Shown in pieces: positions 47,760 to 59,926 of a stretch of DNA of 64,000 nt; position 1 is the stretch's first letter, and each line of letters begins with the position of its first letter. The position numbers were made by a program, and so were the translations under genes. The stretch is from Zygnema cylindricum (lineage: Eukaryota; Streptophyta; Zygnematophyceae; Zygnematales; Zygnemataceae): assembly GCA_037447655.1 (NCBI GenBank), contig JBBHKE010001325.1, positions 248,001 to 312,000 of the forward strand, in the 5' to 3' direction. Under the pieces are notes generated by a model. That model did no database searches, was not told the origin of the DNA, and saw only the letters and a list, made by a program, of their open reading frames with translations.

Positions 47760-50700
47760 TCATTCCAGGAAGATTTGCACCCGGTCTCCACTTCCATCCC
47801 TTGTTATGAAGTCCAACAATGCCGCTGACTCATTTGTGTCAGTTTCCCAAATTTTACCGCCTAGAAGAGATTTCAAGTCTAGCCCAGCCACCGCTGTACA
47901 GAACAATATACCAGTGTATGAAAGAAAAGGAACACCAAAGAAAAGCAAGTTCAAGGAAATCAAAGATAAAAGAAAAGGAACATCAAAGAAAGGTATGCCA
48001 CAGCAGTATCCAGCCACACACATCCCATGAAAACCAGTATAACATGGTGACCCGAGAAGCCACAGCCCCACGCCCTTCCCATGTCTGGCCATCTTCAAGT
48101 CTTAATAACCGACCTTCTCTACCTCTCGTCTTGCAGACATACGACATGAGCTGAGTTAGCATTGGACAAGGAGCAAGTGTGTACATACCAGGTACAGTGG
48201 AGGCCAGTCCATCCAAAAATCCCGCCTGAAACCATATCCAATTATATATCAGAAAAGACCCAGACCCTACAGAAGATGACATTAAAAATAACAACTTGAA
48301 CATTTCTCACATTTGTAAATAAGGACAGGCATTTTTGCCCGCATGCTTAATACCGTAAGGAAAAACAGTCCACGCTTCCCGAGTGCAAATGCAACAAAAT
48401 GATTTTGGCAATGCCTCCCATGCAATACACCTTAAGTAGGTGTAATGTACAGCATAGTATAATAGAACCAATAATTATTCACGATACTTGTCGATTTCAG
48501 CAACCATAACAATCAATGACGATATCAATATTATCAGACAGCTGGTAACCAATAAATCAGTTGACATACCGGTTTTGACTCTCCGCCAAACAACACTACC
48601 AGATATGTATTCGTTTGTAGGTCAAAAATGTCGGAAATTCATGTCAACATGCAATAACTAAGCTTTTGCAACAATCAAGACATTGAAAGACCAACCAATT
48701 GATCACCGATTAGGACCTTTAAGTCTTGCACACATTAAACATTGACAAAAATTCTTTAATAAGGAAACACTAATGCAGCACATGTTCTTGAGCACGAAAA
48801 TGGAAAATCTTGTGCTTGCTACTTCGAGTACCCAGATTCAGAGTCAATCGCACCAAATCGGCAAATAAGTACAAACCTCAGCCCTTCCATGCCACTTCCT
48901 TGCATATTTTTTGCCAGCATCCGTAGAACTTGAGAGGACCACTGATCACGAACTATGAGAGCTCACAAGATAACTTACCGGGACACGCACATCCAGTTTT
49001 ATGCTTCCCATGCGGTCGGTTATCTTCACCCGAAGAACTCTTGACCACATGCCGCCTATGGTGCCAGCTGTTCTATAGCTGTCCCTCTGCGTCCTTCCCC
49101 CGTTGCCACCATTTCTTTCATCCTCGATAATCTCAACTGCTTGCACAACCTCAGTATAAGGTTTTTTCCTCTTTTCTTCCTTCTGAACTTTGACACTCCC
49201 TACTTCACCGTGCTGATTAGGACCAGCTGATTTTGCCTGGTGCGAATCCTTAGTGTCTGTGACCTCGGAACCATCTGCAGTAAATGCTGAAACGCCCGGC
49301 ACTCTTCCTGGTGCAGACGCTGATGCAGCAGCCCAAGCTTTCACTTGGGGAGTCTGCTCATCATCACACTCAAAATCTCCCGCATATCCATCCGTATCAT
49401 CATCCTTCTCAGTAGTTTTTGTGACTTCAGGCGGAGGAAGGTCTACCAGGTCAGTTTCTTGCTTGACCAGCACAGAGTCAGAAACAGACTCAGAAGGTGA
49501 AGAAGTCGAGATGGTTGATGCAGCATAGCGTTCCTCTTCTGCGTAGTACTGAGGAAAGCCCACAACATCCTTCACTTCTTCAAAAGACGGCAGAGTGGAA
49601 GAGGGAGGAAGGCGTCCCGTCTTCAAAGCTTTAAGGGCATCCTGCAATGGCAATTCAGTAAAATAAAAGCCAGTCACGCAAACGGGCAATAGATATTAAA
49701 GACACTTAACTTGTACAAAGGTGCCAACTTTAAATACCAACATATACAGCACGGCTTCAAGTTATGCCAACAGAATCATTCCACAGAACAGGAGCGCACA
49801 AACGTGCAGAAAGTCTTAGATCATGAATGTGCGTTAAGAAAAAAAGTCCTAATGATGGCGCCCATGAGTTTACCCCTTAAATGTCGCGTCATGAGGCCCA
49901 TTGTTAACAAGCAGCATTGAAACTGCTGTACAATCCAATCCAACAAGACCTTCGAATCCTGAAATAGGAACAACCACAGAATGCTTTCTAAGCCTCTCTT
50001 ACACTGATGCGCAACAAACATTCTTCAACAAATTTCACAGTTCATATAAAGACTTGAGGTAAAGCTTAGTTATTACCTGCATGGCACGAATAGACACTCC
50101 CAAAAGTGATAGGGGGTAGACTGTTAGCTTGAATCCTAATTCCTCAAGCTCCAATGGAGAAAGGACAGGTGTCTTCCCACCCTCAAGCATGTTCGCCTGT
50201 ACTCAACCACACAAGACAGGTACACTCAGCAGGATACCAGAATCAAATACATTCCCAACAAATATGGCTATCAACATACAAAAACCAGAGAAGTTAAGGA
50301 ACTGAGAAAAGTTGAGTGCATGATATTGTAACCATAAAACATGTGACCCATAAATTTATCTGTAAATTCTTTAGCCAGTATATGGCATCAGTGTTATATG
50401 AGAAGATTACCCTCAAAATTCTCAGAATAAAACTGGCATGTTATCAAAGGTGATTGAAATAAAATGAGATATGCAACGTCTCTTCCCTTGATTTCCACAA
50501 AACAAGGGCTAGATGGGGATGCCAGCTTCAAGGAAAACTGGAAGCGAATAAGTTATCATAAGCTGAACAATCAAGTCAAAACTATTCTTAGTATCAAAGC
50601 AATAGCGAGTAGTAACAGCACGATGTTCTTTTCCAATCTGGCTGTACTAGCACTACAAGTTTTCAAGATACGTCTAAGCTTCAACAGGCAACAGCTATAA

Positions 50701-53700
50701 ATCTAATTAGGCCATCACATACCATTTTCGGAACATCAGGGACTGCCCGACATAATTCCTTCATATCTTCTCGAGACATCAAGGCATCCACAAACACCAT
50801 ATCTGCCCCAGCATCTGCGTAGGCTTGAGCCCGCCAAATGGCCTCCTCTAGAGACTCAGCTTGGCGTGCATCTGATCTGCCATGGCCCCCATGTACTCAG
50901 CCTTTGGTCAGAATGGTCGCCAACAAATTCAAGACTTGTAGGTCCTCCTGTCAAGCAAAAAAAAAATGTCTGCTACTCCTGCGGAAAATTGTTAAGGCAA
51001 TAAGTTCCCATAAGATAGTTCAAAAGCCCATGTTCGCTAGATGGTGTTAACTCATGTTGGCTATCACCAACGGAGCAGCAGTCAGTGGAGCATGAGGTCA
51101 ACCATCGAAGAGGCAAGTGCAAAAAGTACAGAACAACAGCAAGAACCTACAGTAATCACTCCTTATAACAGCTACAAAACTCAAGGTTCATGTGTGATCA
51201 TTCACAACTACATGTATTGTTATCAGAGTTAATGTTATTTCGCCACTTGAATCATTTTTTCTCGTACACACATGTCTCATTTCGCCAATCAGAAGGTAGG
51301 AATCTTACCTTTCCATCGCAACTGTCGGTTGAACAATCCGACAAGTGTGCAAAAAAGAAAAGCTGATTAACTGGCGAAAAGAACATTAAAGCTGATAATG
51401 ATATACGGCCCCTTACAAGGACCCCCACCAGCCATGATTGTACCTTGCGACAATGAGGATATCCCCAGGTCCCTCATCACGAGCATCAACTGCTGCTCGA
51501 ATTCTCATAACAGCCTCCTCACGGGTCACCACTCTACGACCCTTGGTATGGCCACATCCTTTCGGCCAAACCTGGAAAATTGGAACAAAGAACTGATTAC
51601 AAGGCCGAAATTCCTTGCAGGAAGAGAAACACAAGTAGCACAACAGTGAGACACAACAAATAGGGTTTCTTACCATGTTCTGGAAAATCAGAGGATCTAT
51701 AGAAAAAAAGTATCGAAAGAAACAGCATTTGACTTGACCTGATACACGATTACAGCCTGATGTGCTAAATGGGCCACTTAAAAAAACTCGATTCATAGTG
51801 TGCTTCTAGACCAAGTCCACACAGCTACTCTTATTTACTCAAAGCACAAAGAATGAAACTGAGTCACCAATACTTTTTTAAATAGGTTCAAGAACAAAAA
51901 TGTACACCCAACCATGGAGGCCCTAAACTCAACCTCTCTTCACAGACAGAGCAGTGCCCATGCAATGTAAAAGAACAGCCTCTCAAGCACAGGGAATTAA
52001 AACTGACGAGCAGAAATGAGAGAAAGTTGCGCTCCATGAACAGGTACATCAAGAGTAGTGCAAGAAGTGAACAGCACGTTCAGTTACCAGGAAGATGTCT
52101 TTAGATTAAGTAATAGAGAAAACACGATAAACGAGCCAAGAATTTTTTTCACAATGGCAAGAAAAAGGCCCCTTGAAGAAAAGGCAATCGGCACAAAAAG
52201 AAGGATTGTATACACACCAATGATGTCGATGAATATCAATTCTACAATGCATCTTCAGGCACATAAACTACGCCAAGCAAAAAATTACGCAGACAAGCGA
52301 CGGTGACTTCACCATAATAGCATTCAACATAATGACATGTCCCTCCAGCCCCAAAACTAACTACGTTATATCCCACTATGAGCCAGCCACCATGAATAGG
52401 CTCTGGAAAATTTTGTAAAAGTCAAGTTTGTCAATCCGCTTACATGGCACAAAAAACAGGTAACAGCAGAGCGACAAATATCTCACAAATTCGCTCAAGC
52501 CAGGAGGTATCAGGACGTACATTGACTTCACGCATGAAGAAAATCACCGTGCATGCATTCCTAAGCCAGTGAAACCTTTTATGAAGGAAGTAAACTAGTT
52601 ATAGAAAAGTGATGCCATAGGTTCCCGATCTCTAAGAAACCAACTGCACCAATATACATCTGGACAGAAATCCCATGCAACGAACTATCCTAGCAATAAT
52701 TGCAAAATAAGTCCTTAAAAATGATGTAATGCCCCAGCGTAATTCCATGTCTATTTCCCTATCATGTCTGCATGGCACAAAAAAACTTTGCAAAACCAGT
52801 TGTGAAAAAAATGAGATACTATAATCAAAACTAATTTAGACTAGTCAATAAAGAAGCCAGGCACAAACCTGATCTTCTAAAATGAGTGCAGCAACGCCAG
52901 CTTGGCGATAGCCATTCACTGTCCTCTTCACGTTGACAGCGTTGCCATACCCTGTATCAGCGTCTGCTATAAGAGGAATGCTGATTGCTGACGCAATAAG
53001 GCCGGCCTGTTCTACCATTTCTCCATAAGACAGAAGGCCCGCATCTGGCAAGCCAAGACGAGTGGCAGATACAGAAAAGCCTGCGAGACAAGACAAAGGA
53101 ACAGCAATAAGGACAAAGGCAACAGGCCAATTATTACTCTGCAAAATCGTTATTTGTATACTGCAACCAGAGAGTTTCGGACAAGCCTGCCAGACAAGAC
53201 AAAGGAATGCCACAAGAACAAAGACAGCAGGTTGTACACAATCACTATTTGTATACTGCAACCAGAAATTGACAAACTTCAAAAGCCACTGAACACAAAA
53301 ACATCTAAAAGGTTTCTTCTTCATGGAAGCTAGCTATACTATATAGTGAGAATAATCTACAAACATGAAACCTCTCTAAGGAAACCGGAAAAAATGTGCA
53401 ATCACAATATGCTGCAAATGTTTGCTTCAGAAAAATATTTTCCAAAAGTAGCATAAACAAGCCGAGTACATTGAAAATGTGCCCAAGGAGATAAAAGTAA
53501 ATGAAATCGCATGGATTCCATACTTCCCTGTCGGAGAAACAACCAATTTCCAGGATCGAATAAGCCTGAACTACATATAACAACAAGAATAAGAATTGTG
53601 CCCTCTAGAAAATGAAATAATGGAAAATTCTGCGATAGACCATACAAAATATCCCAGTTTTAATGTGGGAGGCACCTATTCAAGAGCATCGACAAACAAC

Positions 53701-54717
53701 TAAAAGATTTGTTCATGTAATCTACCAACCTGAATCATGCATGGATTCTAACCACCACTATTGTAACCCATAATGCCTGCCAAACCTTTGACGCCTGCAC
53801 CTTTTACAGCACAGAAAACAAAAAAAAGCGGGTGACCTTTATCCATGAGCCTTTTTTCTAAAACTAATTGTCCCCGTGCTTTCTAAGGAGATATAGGTCT
53901 TGCACATCCAAGTTTCGAACACACAGCAGTATCAATTGAAACACATACACATAGTTCAGGTTCTTGCTCAAGTTAACGAAAGCTTGGACACACCGGTTAC
54001 GTATTGTTAAATACGAAACCCCAAGCAAATAACAGATAAAAAAGCTAAAAAGTTAACAGGCACAAGCCACCGATGTTGAAGAGTCCTATAATGATATTCA
54101 GGATTGCTTTGTAGTCAGAACGCAAAAACCAACAGAACTGAAAACTCACAAGAGAGACTACACGAAGACGCCTTAATACCAATCCAAAAAGTAACGAAAG
54201 AAAAGACGTCGCATTAAAAAGAGAGTTCGGATATTTTCTTGCACGTAATACAACGCAAATGCTTTGTGTTTAATCCATCGTTGAGAATACATACAGCGAA
54301 GCCACAATTCAATTCTAAGTAATTCTAATAAACAGAGAGGAACGCGAGTGCACCGCTCATAACAGCGACAGGAAAATTCGCCATCTCCACGAGTCGACCA
54401 CTGAGGCCGTCATAGCAGCAAGGGCCTTGAATGATAGAGGGTCCTTCCAACAATCGCCGTAGTTGTTGCGCCTTGCTCTCAAAACGGGTGACGATACGCG
54501 TGCCAGCTGACTCGATTCTCCGGCTGTCTTCCGATTCAACGGTAGCCGAAACATGCAGAGATTTTCGCTTGCTAAATTTCCTACGCCGCCGCAGTCCTTG
54601 AGAATGTACAGGCTTGTTTTCAAAAGAAAAGCCCTTAAAAATATGTAATTCGGGTAGTTTAGATCTCACAGACCATGCTACTTCACTCTGACAAAGAGTG
54701 AGAAGGCCAGCCTCCAT
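47760..54717 (-). CDS. plastid-type PEP mutase/isocitrate lyase superfamily protein
   Basis: Eight minus-strand exons: 54354-54717, 52869-53080, 51444-51571, 50723-50876, 50077-50196, 48979-49641, 48189-48225, 47760-47893. Phases agree and give 603 aa. The family cleaves or rearranges C-C or P-C bonds of small 2-oxo or carboxy acids in a TIM barrel. The substrate here is unknown. Residues 1 to about 66 look like a transit peptide (basic, RRRRKFSKRKS). The barrel has GPCCYDGLSGRL, DADTGYG (161-167, Mg2+ site), EDQ (190-192) and KGCGH with Cys198, the acid/base residue of the lyases, then RSDAR (usually RTDAR), ANMLEGGKTP and YPLSLLGVSIRAMQ. Residues 345-470 form a Ser/Asp/Glu-rich insert. A conserved-looking tail (MWSRVLRVKI, LDGLAS, DRVQIFLE) follows. 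Plant members with a similar long tail are known to me, but the domain has no name I can give. Confidence 0.9.
51228..51401. mobile_element. MITE family B copy in an intron of the PEPM/ICL-family gene
   Basis: Shows GTTAATGTTATTTCGCCACTT, CTCGTACACACATGTCT, AATCCGACAAGTGTGCA and CTGGCGAAAAGAACATTAA, which is the complete inner layout of family B. The outermost CACCGTG motifs are missing. It lies between the exons at 51444-51571 and 50723-50876. Confidence 0.7.
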
Positions 54718-54898
54718 GGCGATTCCCTATGGAAACGCCGTAGGTGGTAGGACAGATGTTTGTTCGAAAAACAGGATTTCGCCTGCTTCCCCCCGAAAGC
54801 TACACCGTGAATCGCTTAGTGTAATGAAACAATTAGCGTACTTTACGGTAAATTGTGCTTTTTGGGGTACACCATGATACTAATTTATCATTAACTCT

Positions 54899-55300
54899 AA
54901 GGGTGCGTCTCCATGTGACTAAGTAAGGGTTTTTTTCTGTCGTTTTCCTCTAAAACTTAGCGCCGTACCGCGTAAGTGTCAACCGTACAAAAAAATAGAA
55001 AAAAGGAGAAGTACATTTTGCGTCATCATCGAATTTAAAATGTATTACATGTTGTCGTCTTGTGCTCTTCGACTCACGGCCACGCCAAAAAACGTCATCT
55101 TCAAACTTTTCTTCAAAAAACAGGGACGATATTTTTTAAAACAAAGTATTTCTGGTAAACAAATAATAGCACGTATACACACGTGTAGTAATTTTTCAAG
55201 CGACGACAAAAAAGACACAATTCGGTATTTTTTGTCCTTTTGCGTCCATCAAAGTACATAATTTGTTTCGTTTTGTCAATTTTCATTCAGTACGTTTTGT
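54899..55300 (+). mobile_element. Harbinger-like element, left half
   Basis: It starts GGGTGCGTCTCCATGTGACT after TAA and matches the reverse complement of 43250-43556 (AAGTAAGGG, CTGTCGTTTTCCT, GCGTCATCATCGAA). The right end was not found. It may be lost or hidden in the N gap. Confidence 0.6.
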
Positions 55301-55429
55301 CCGTTTGCGTCCATCAAGTACATAATTTGTTTCGTTTTGTCAGGTTCTGTTCAGTACGGATTTCTTCATTTCAGGGGATCTGAAGATTCCGATGCCATTT
55401 CACGAAAACGTGAAAAATCTCTTGCAGGA

Positions 55430-55681
55430 TTCACACTAGGAACGGATGGTGAATGAGATGAAGAAACGAATGTCCTTTTTTTTTGTTTGGACGTGAATTG
55501 CCCTTAACGTCATCTGACGTCAACAAAAACGTCGCGATGTGATTCATGTTGCCGTACAAGTAGGCGCCGACGACTCAAATCCGTCCGTACCAATCCATCG
55601 TTTTTCATACGTACAATAACATATATTTTTTCCACGGTGACCGGCCGAGACATCCAAACAAAAAGGGACGGTAAAAAAAAA
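55430..55681 (+). repeat. dispersed duplication, copy 1
   Basis: About 250 bp highly similar to 58478-58722 in the same orientation. Shared blocks are GTGAATGAGATGA/GATGAATGAGATGA, TTTTTTTTGTTTGGACGTGAAT, AAACGTCGCGATGTGATTCAT and CCGTCCGTACCAA. The copy runs into the gap. Confidence 0.8.
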
Positions 55682-55846
55682 NNNNNNNNNNNNNNNNNNN
55701 NNNNNNNNNNNNNNNNNNNNNNNNNNNNNNNNNNNNNNNNNNNNNNNNNNNNNNNNNNNNNNNNNNNNNNNNNNNNNNNNNNNNNNNNNNNNNNNNNNNN
55801 NNNNNNNNNNNNNNNNNNNNNNNNNNNNNNNNNNNNNNNNNNNNNN
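55682..55846. other. assembly gap (165 N)
   Basis: 165 N directly after a run of A and before AGTAATCATAAGG. The missing DNA follows the duplicated segment 55430-55681. The second copy of that segment at 58478 continues into A-rich DNA, so the gap may hide a poly-A or repeat problem. Confidence 0.95.
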
Positions 55847-55887
55847 AGTAATCATAAGGAACTTTCCTCTAGATAATAAAACTACAA

Positions 55888-55980
55888 AGTCGACAGAGAG
55901 GGGGAGAGAGGGAGAGAGTGAATGAGGGAGGGAGAGAGAAAACGTGTGAGAGAAAGGGAGAGAGAAAAAGTGAGAGAGTG
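55888..55980. repeat. GA-rich low-complexity tract
   Basis: Mostly GAGAGGGAGAGAG motifs. There is a similar tract at 57735-57805. Both are simple purine repeats. Confidence 0.8.
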
Positions 55981-56539
55981 CCTTTCAGCACCTAAAAACA
56001 AAATTCGGAGGGTTCAAAATGAATGAACGCTTCAGATTTCATCTTAGAATCTCTCAATTACCTGCAAACTATCTTATTAAGTTATCAACAAGAAACAATA
56101 CTTGCTGCTTTCTAGTCACAAGTTAGAGGAAAACAAAATGTATAACACTGAAACATCAAAATAATAGATCTCCTTTCAAGGAATACTAATGACAGTTTTT
56201 TTTTTTTTAAATATAGATATGACATTCTTTAGCACCCACCTTTTGTACAAGTGAAAAAAAATTGTGAGGAAATGAAATCATAAAACGAGGAAAAGAGAGT
56301 TTTCTGAACCCTTGTACTTAAAAGGGAGATACACATCCAGAGCTTAAGAGATCAGATAATTATTTTGAAATAATAATGTTGACCTACATTGGAGATTCTG
56401 GGTAAAGAATAGAACAATTCGAACCAAAAGTTTACTCTTCGACAAAGTAAAAGTGAAGAAAAACAATCATGCCTTTTAAAAACCAACAAACAATCAACCC
56501 ATAAATCGCGAAATGATCAACTCTCCGGGATAGGACACA

Positions 56540-57060
56540 ATGCAGTACACCGTGTACTGCAATTAGAGCAATCACCAGTAAAAACCACCTTTTCTACGTG
56601 CACACCTGTCCGATTTTACGTGAAGACAACCATTCGGAATGTAATGAATAATGTTTTTCATGTTTTTCATTTATTTTGTGGTTTTTTTCCATAATTGATT
56701 TATTTTTTTCTTCCACCATTTTGGAAGGTAAAGATCTTACTTTCCCATTGCAACAGTCAGATTAATAATCTGACAAGTGTGCATAGAGAAAAACTGATAT
56801 AACGGCCGAAGAAAACATTGTCCTTACCTTCCGATTGACGGCATCCAATTGAGATCGGACAGGTGTGCACGGAGGAAAGTTGATACAAAGGCGGAAAAAA
56901 ACATTAACACTAAACCGCCTTTCAGAAAGTAAGATTCATGTTTTCGGCCTTCAAATCAACTTTTCTCCCTGCACACTTGTCCCATTATTAAATCGACAGT
57001 TGCGATGGAAAAGTAATACCTATACCTTTTGAATGGTAGTCTCCACGTGAAAATCGAACA
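56540..57060. mobile_element. cluster of MITE family B copies
   Basis: Four core motifs lie in about 400 bp: GTGCACACCTGTCCGATT (56598), CTGACAAGTGTGCATAGAG (56769), CGGACAGGTGTGCACGGAG (56856) and CTGCACACTTGTCCCATT (56972). The left end GTACACCGTGTACTGCAATT is at 56543, and inner CATTAACACTAA ends are seen. Copies seem inserted in or recombined with each other. Confidence 0.65.
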
Positions 57061-57169
57061 CATTAGTACGGACAAAAGTTGGAAAAAAAAAGTTGTTAAA
57101 AAAAAAAAAAAAGTTAAAGTTTACTTAAAAAAAACTCATAGCGATGCACAGTGAACATTATGTAATAGT

Positions 57170-57370
57170 CATTATTTTGCAGTACATTATGTAATAGTAC
57201 ATTATGTAATAGTACAAACGGTGTACTATGAAGCATATTATGGTTTATGAAATAGACAAAAATGTACCATATTGAAAGCCAGAAATGGATGAATCTGCAG
57301 TAGCCATTTTTAGGGTTTATGAAATCGATGAAAGCACGAGAATGTACCATATTGAAAGCCATAAATGGAC
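57170..57370. repeat. short tandem duplications
   Basis: AGTACATTATGTAAT is repeated in tandem at 57181-57215. A block with GTTTATGAAAT and ATGTACCATATTGAAAGCCA is duplicated at 57242-57290 and 57315-57370. Confidence 0.8.
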
Positions 57371-58023
57371 ATGAGTTGTTTGTTGATCATAATTATCCCT
57401 ACAGAAGTGGAGACATTAAACAGCCAGGCTCCTACATCGAGAACAAGCTCCGTATCTTTTGTCGGTTTGGGAGCCATGGCTGCGCGACACTAGGTCACAC
57501 TAAAAGACAAATAGCAAAGGCAAGAGAAACTGAAAAACTGAGAGAACAACTGAACAACAACAGTGAGAAAAACGGGAAAAATGAGAGAATAATTGAAAAA
57601 ATGAGAGAAAGGTAGGGAACTGAACGCAGATCGAAAGAAATATCAAGGACAGAATGAAGATGAAAAAGTGAAATGAGAGAAAAAAAGGTGATAGAGAGAC
57701 AAGAGATCAAACGAGATCGATCTGCGAATCAATGGAGGTGAATAAGAGAAGGAGAGGAGAGGGGAGAAGAAAGGGAGAGAGAGAGAGAGAGAGAGGGAAG
57801 GTGGAGGACTGGCTGCAAATCAACTGATTCTACAGGGAAAAAGGAGAGAATATTTTGGAAAAGAAAAGGCCAATGGAACTATTGAAGCAAAGTTGGAGAG
57901 AACAAATGATTTCATAAGTTCAAATCATAAGTTTCATAACCTGCACAGATTCTCCTTGTACGGCAGAAGTGCCACCAGGAGGAAATTCCAAATTTGCCGT
58001 ACGTTTATTCGCACATAAGACAA

Positions 58024-58239
58024 GTACACCGTGTATCGCTATTAGCGTTAATAAAATTTTCGCCACTTTAAACATCTTTTCTCCGTACACACTTGTCCTA
58101 AGTTTCAATTTGAGACCGCCAATCGGAAGCTGAGAATTTTACTCGCAACTGTCAGATCCACAATCGGGCAGTGTGTACGGAGAAAAAATGTTTTAAGAGA
58201 CGAAAAAAACATTAACACTAATAGCGATTCACGGTGTAC
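58024..58239. mobile_element. MITE family B, complete copy
   Basis: 216 bp with terminal inverted repeats of about 29 bp. The left end reads GTACACCGTGTATCGCTATT and the right end AATAGCGATTCACGGTGTAC. Inside are two inverted cores, CTCCGTACACACTTGTCC and CAGTGTGTACGGAG, and GCCACTT-type blocks. The flanks allow a TA target duplication as in mariner-type MITEs, but this is not certain. It is the best reference copy for the remnants at 6013, 42445, 47093, 51228 and 56540. Confidence 0.85.
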
Positions 58240-58477
58240 CTGCTTTGTAGTTTGTACATTATGTACTTTCCGTTTAGCGTTCACATTTCTATGCATGCAT
58301 AGATAGCTGCGTAACAGGTTAGATAGAGCGCGTAAGTTGTTTGACGTTAATTTTGCTAGCAACACAATTTGATTTAGAACCGGGATGAGCAAAGAGCCTG
58401 ACATAGTCCAGAGTAATTTATCCTACTAAATAATTAACGGTAACGATTGGCAATTTCGATATATTTGCTGCATTCAC

Positions 58478-58722
58478 ACAGGAAATGAATGATGAATGAG
58501 ATGAGGAAATGAATGTCCTTTTTTTTTGTTTGGACGTGAATCGCCCTTGACGTCATCTCACGTCAACTAAAACGTCGCGATGTGATTCATTCTGCCGTAC
58601 GATTAAGTACCGAATGACTCGAATCCGTCCGTACCAAGCCATCGTTTTTGACCCGTACAACAACATATAATTTTTCCAAAGTGACCGCTCAGGACCGCCA
58701 AAAAAAAGAAACGCATAAAAAA
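58478..58722 (+). repeat. dispersed duplication, copy 2
   Basis: About 245 bp, the second copy of 55430-55681 in the same orientation. The copies lie about 3 kb apart. No terminal inverted repeats or coding capacity are visible. Confidence 0.8.
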
Positions 58723-58797
58723 AAAAAAACTACAAACAAACCTCACCCGAAAAGAAAAGTGGCGACAAAAATAAGCAACCTCCAGTCCTTTGCAATA

Positions 58798-59000
58798 TGC
58801 CCTCTCTCCTTTCCTCCCTCCCTCCCTCCCCGCTTCCTTCGCTCTTTCCCCTCTTCTCCCTCCCTCTTTCCCCTTCTCTCCCTCCCTCCTTCCCCTTCTC
58901 TCCCTCCCTCCTTCTCCTCCTCTCCCTCCCTCCTTCCCCTCCCCTCCCTTCCCCCCCTCCCCCCCCCTCTCCCTCTCACTCTATCCTTCTATCCCCTCTC
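58798..59000 (+). repeat. C/T-rich tract upstream of DHQ-SDH
   Basis: A pure pyrimidine block of CCTCCCT/CTTCCCC motifs. A second one is at 59083-59125. By analogy with the other tracts in this window these may sit inside introns of the missing 5' part of the DHQ-SDH gene. At 59029 CTCCTACAG looks like an acceptor, but no homologous exon follows. Confidence 0.7.
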
Positions 59001-59926
59001 TGATCTGTAATCCCCTCTCTCTCCTACAGATCAGTGCCCCGTTTGGTTTTACTCGATATTATTTTCCGGAGGAACATTAAATGCTCTCTCCCTCTCCCTC
59101 TCCTCCTCCCCTCCCTCCCTACCTAAATATACTATATCCAGCTCCCGAACTATTTCTTTTATATATTTGTTGTCTTTTTTCCTTTGTTGTTGTTATCAAT
59201 TTATCTCTCCCCGCCTTTTTTTCTTCCTTTTTTTTTTCAATCGAACTCGGGCAGTTTTCAAACTTGTCCTTGGAGCAGTTTAGGAAAATCAGCGACGTGA
59301 CATCGAAGCCGGAAAAAGTTGTTTGGGGAAATGTTGTTTTACGACTTTTGGATCGAGTTCGTCCCTTCGACATTCGAGGGGAACATCCTTCGAACAAAGT
59401 CAAGTGTGGAAAATAACTTCTGAAAATGTTCAGTTTTTTACAATTTTTTAGTTTTATTCATGTTTCTTGAGTGCAAAATCTCATGATGTATTCCTTCGTA
59501 AATTCCTGAAAGTGTTCAATCTTTTACCAAACTTGAGTATCATTCATTTCAAGGATGACTTATCAATTTCTGAATTAAAGGATGATTGTGATTTCTATCT
59601 TCTTCATCAGCAAAGGAGGTTATTCTGTTTCAATAAATGGAATATTGTTTTGTTTTTTTCCCTTTTTTTATTCCAACCCTTTTCTTAGTCAGTAGCTGAT
59701 GCAAGGAAAGACCTGAGGTCCATTTTCTTTTAACGTAGAAATAATAATAATAACAACAATGTTATTCAATATAATAAGGTACCTTTTTTCCAAGTATTGT
59801 CTTTAGACTTGTTTGTGCATTTGTCCGCGAAAATGTTAAGCCACTTCTTAAAAAAGGCAAAACTTAATAAAGAAACTGTGAGATTCAAGACCCAAATTAA
59901 TGTTTTTTGCACTTTTTTGTACACAG

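Larger units (their letters stand above)
54718..59926. other. intergenic region between divergent PEPM/ICL-family and DHQ-SDH genes
   Basis: It contains the promoter of the minus-strand gene at its left end, a Harbinger-like left half, a long gap, GA- and CT-rich tracts, a cluster of MITE family B copies and a 250-bp dispersed duplication. The dehydratase exons of the DHQ-SDH gene were expected here but I could not find them. The frame at 57319-57615 (ending in a Lys/Glu-rich stretch) matches nothing I know. Confidence 0.5.

Noticed and set aside
57319-57615. Small gene with Lys/Glu-rich end
   Set aside because: The frame begins in a local duplication, runs into a purine-rich repeat, and I recognise no homology.
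59081-59416. Exon of the dehydroquinate dehydratase domain
   Set aside because: SKPEKVV faintly recalls a dehydratase segment, but neighbouring conserved motifs are missing and splice borders do not fit.
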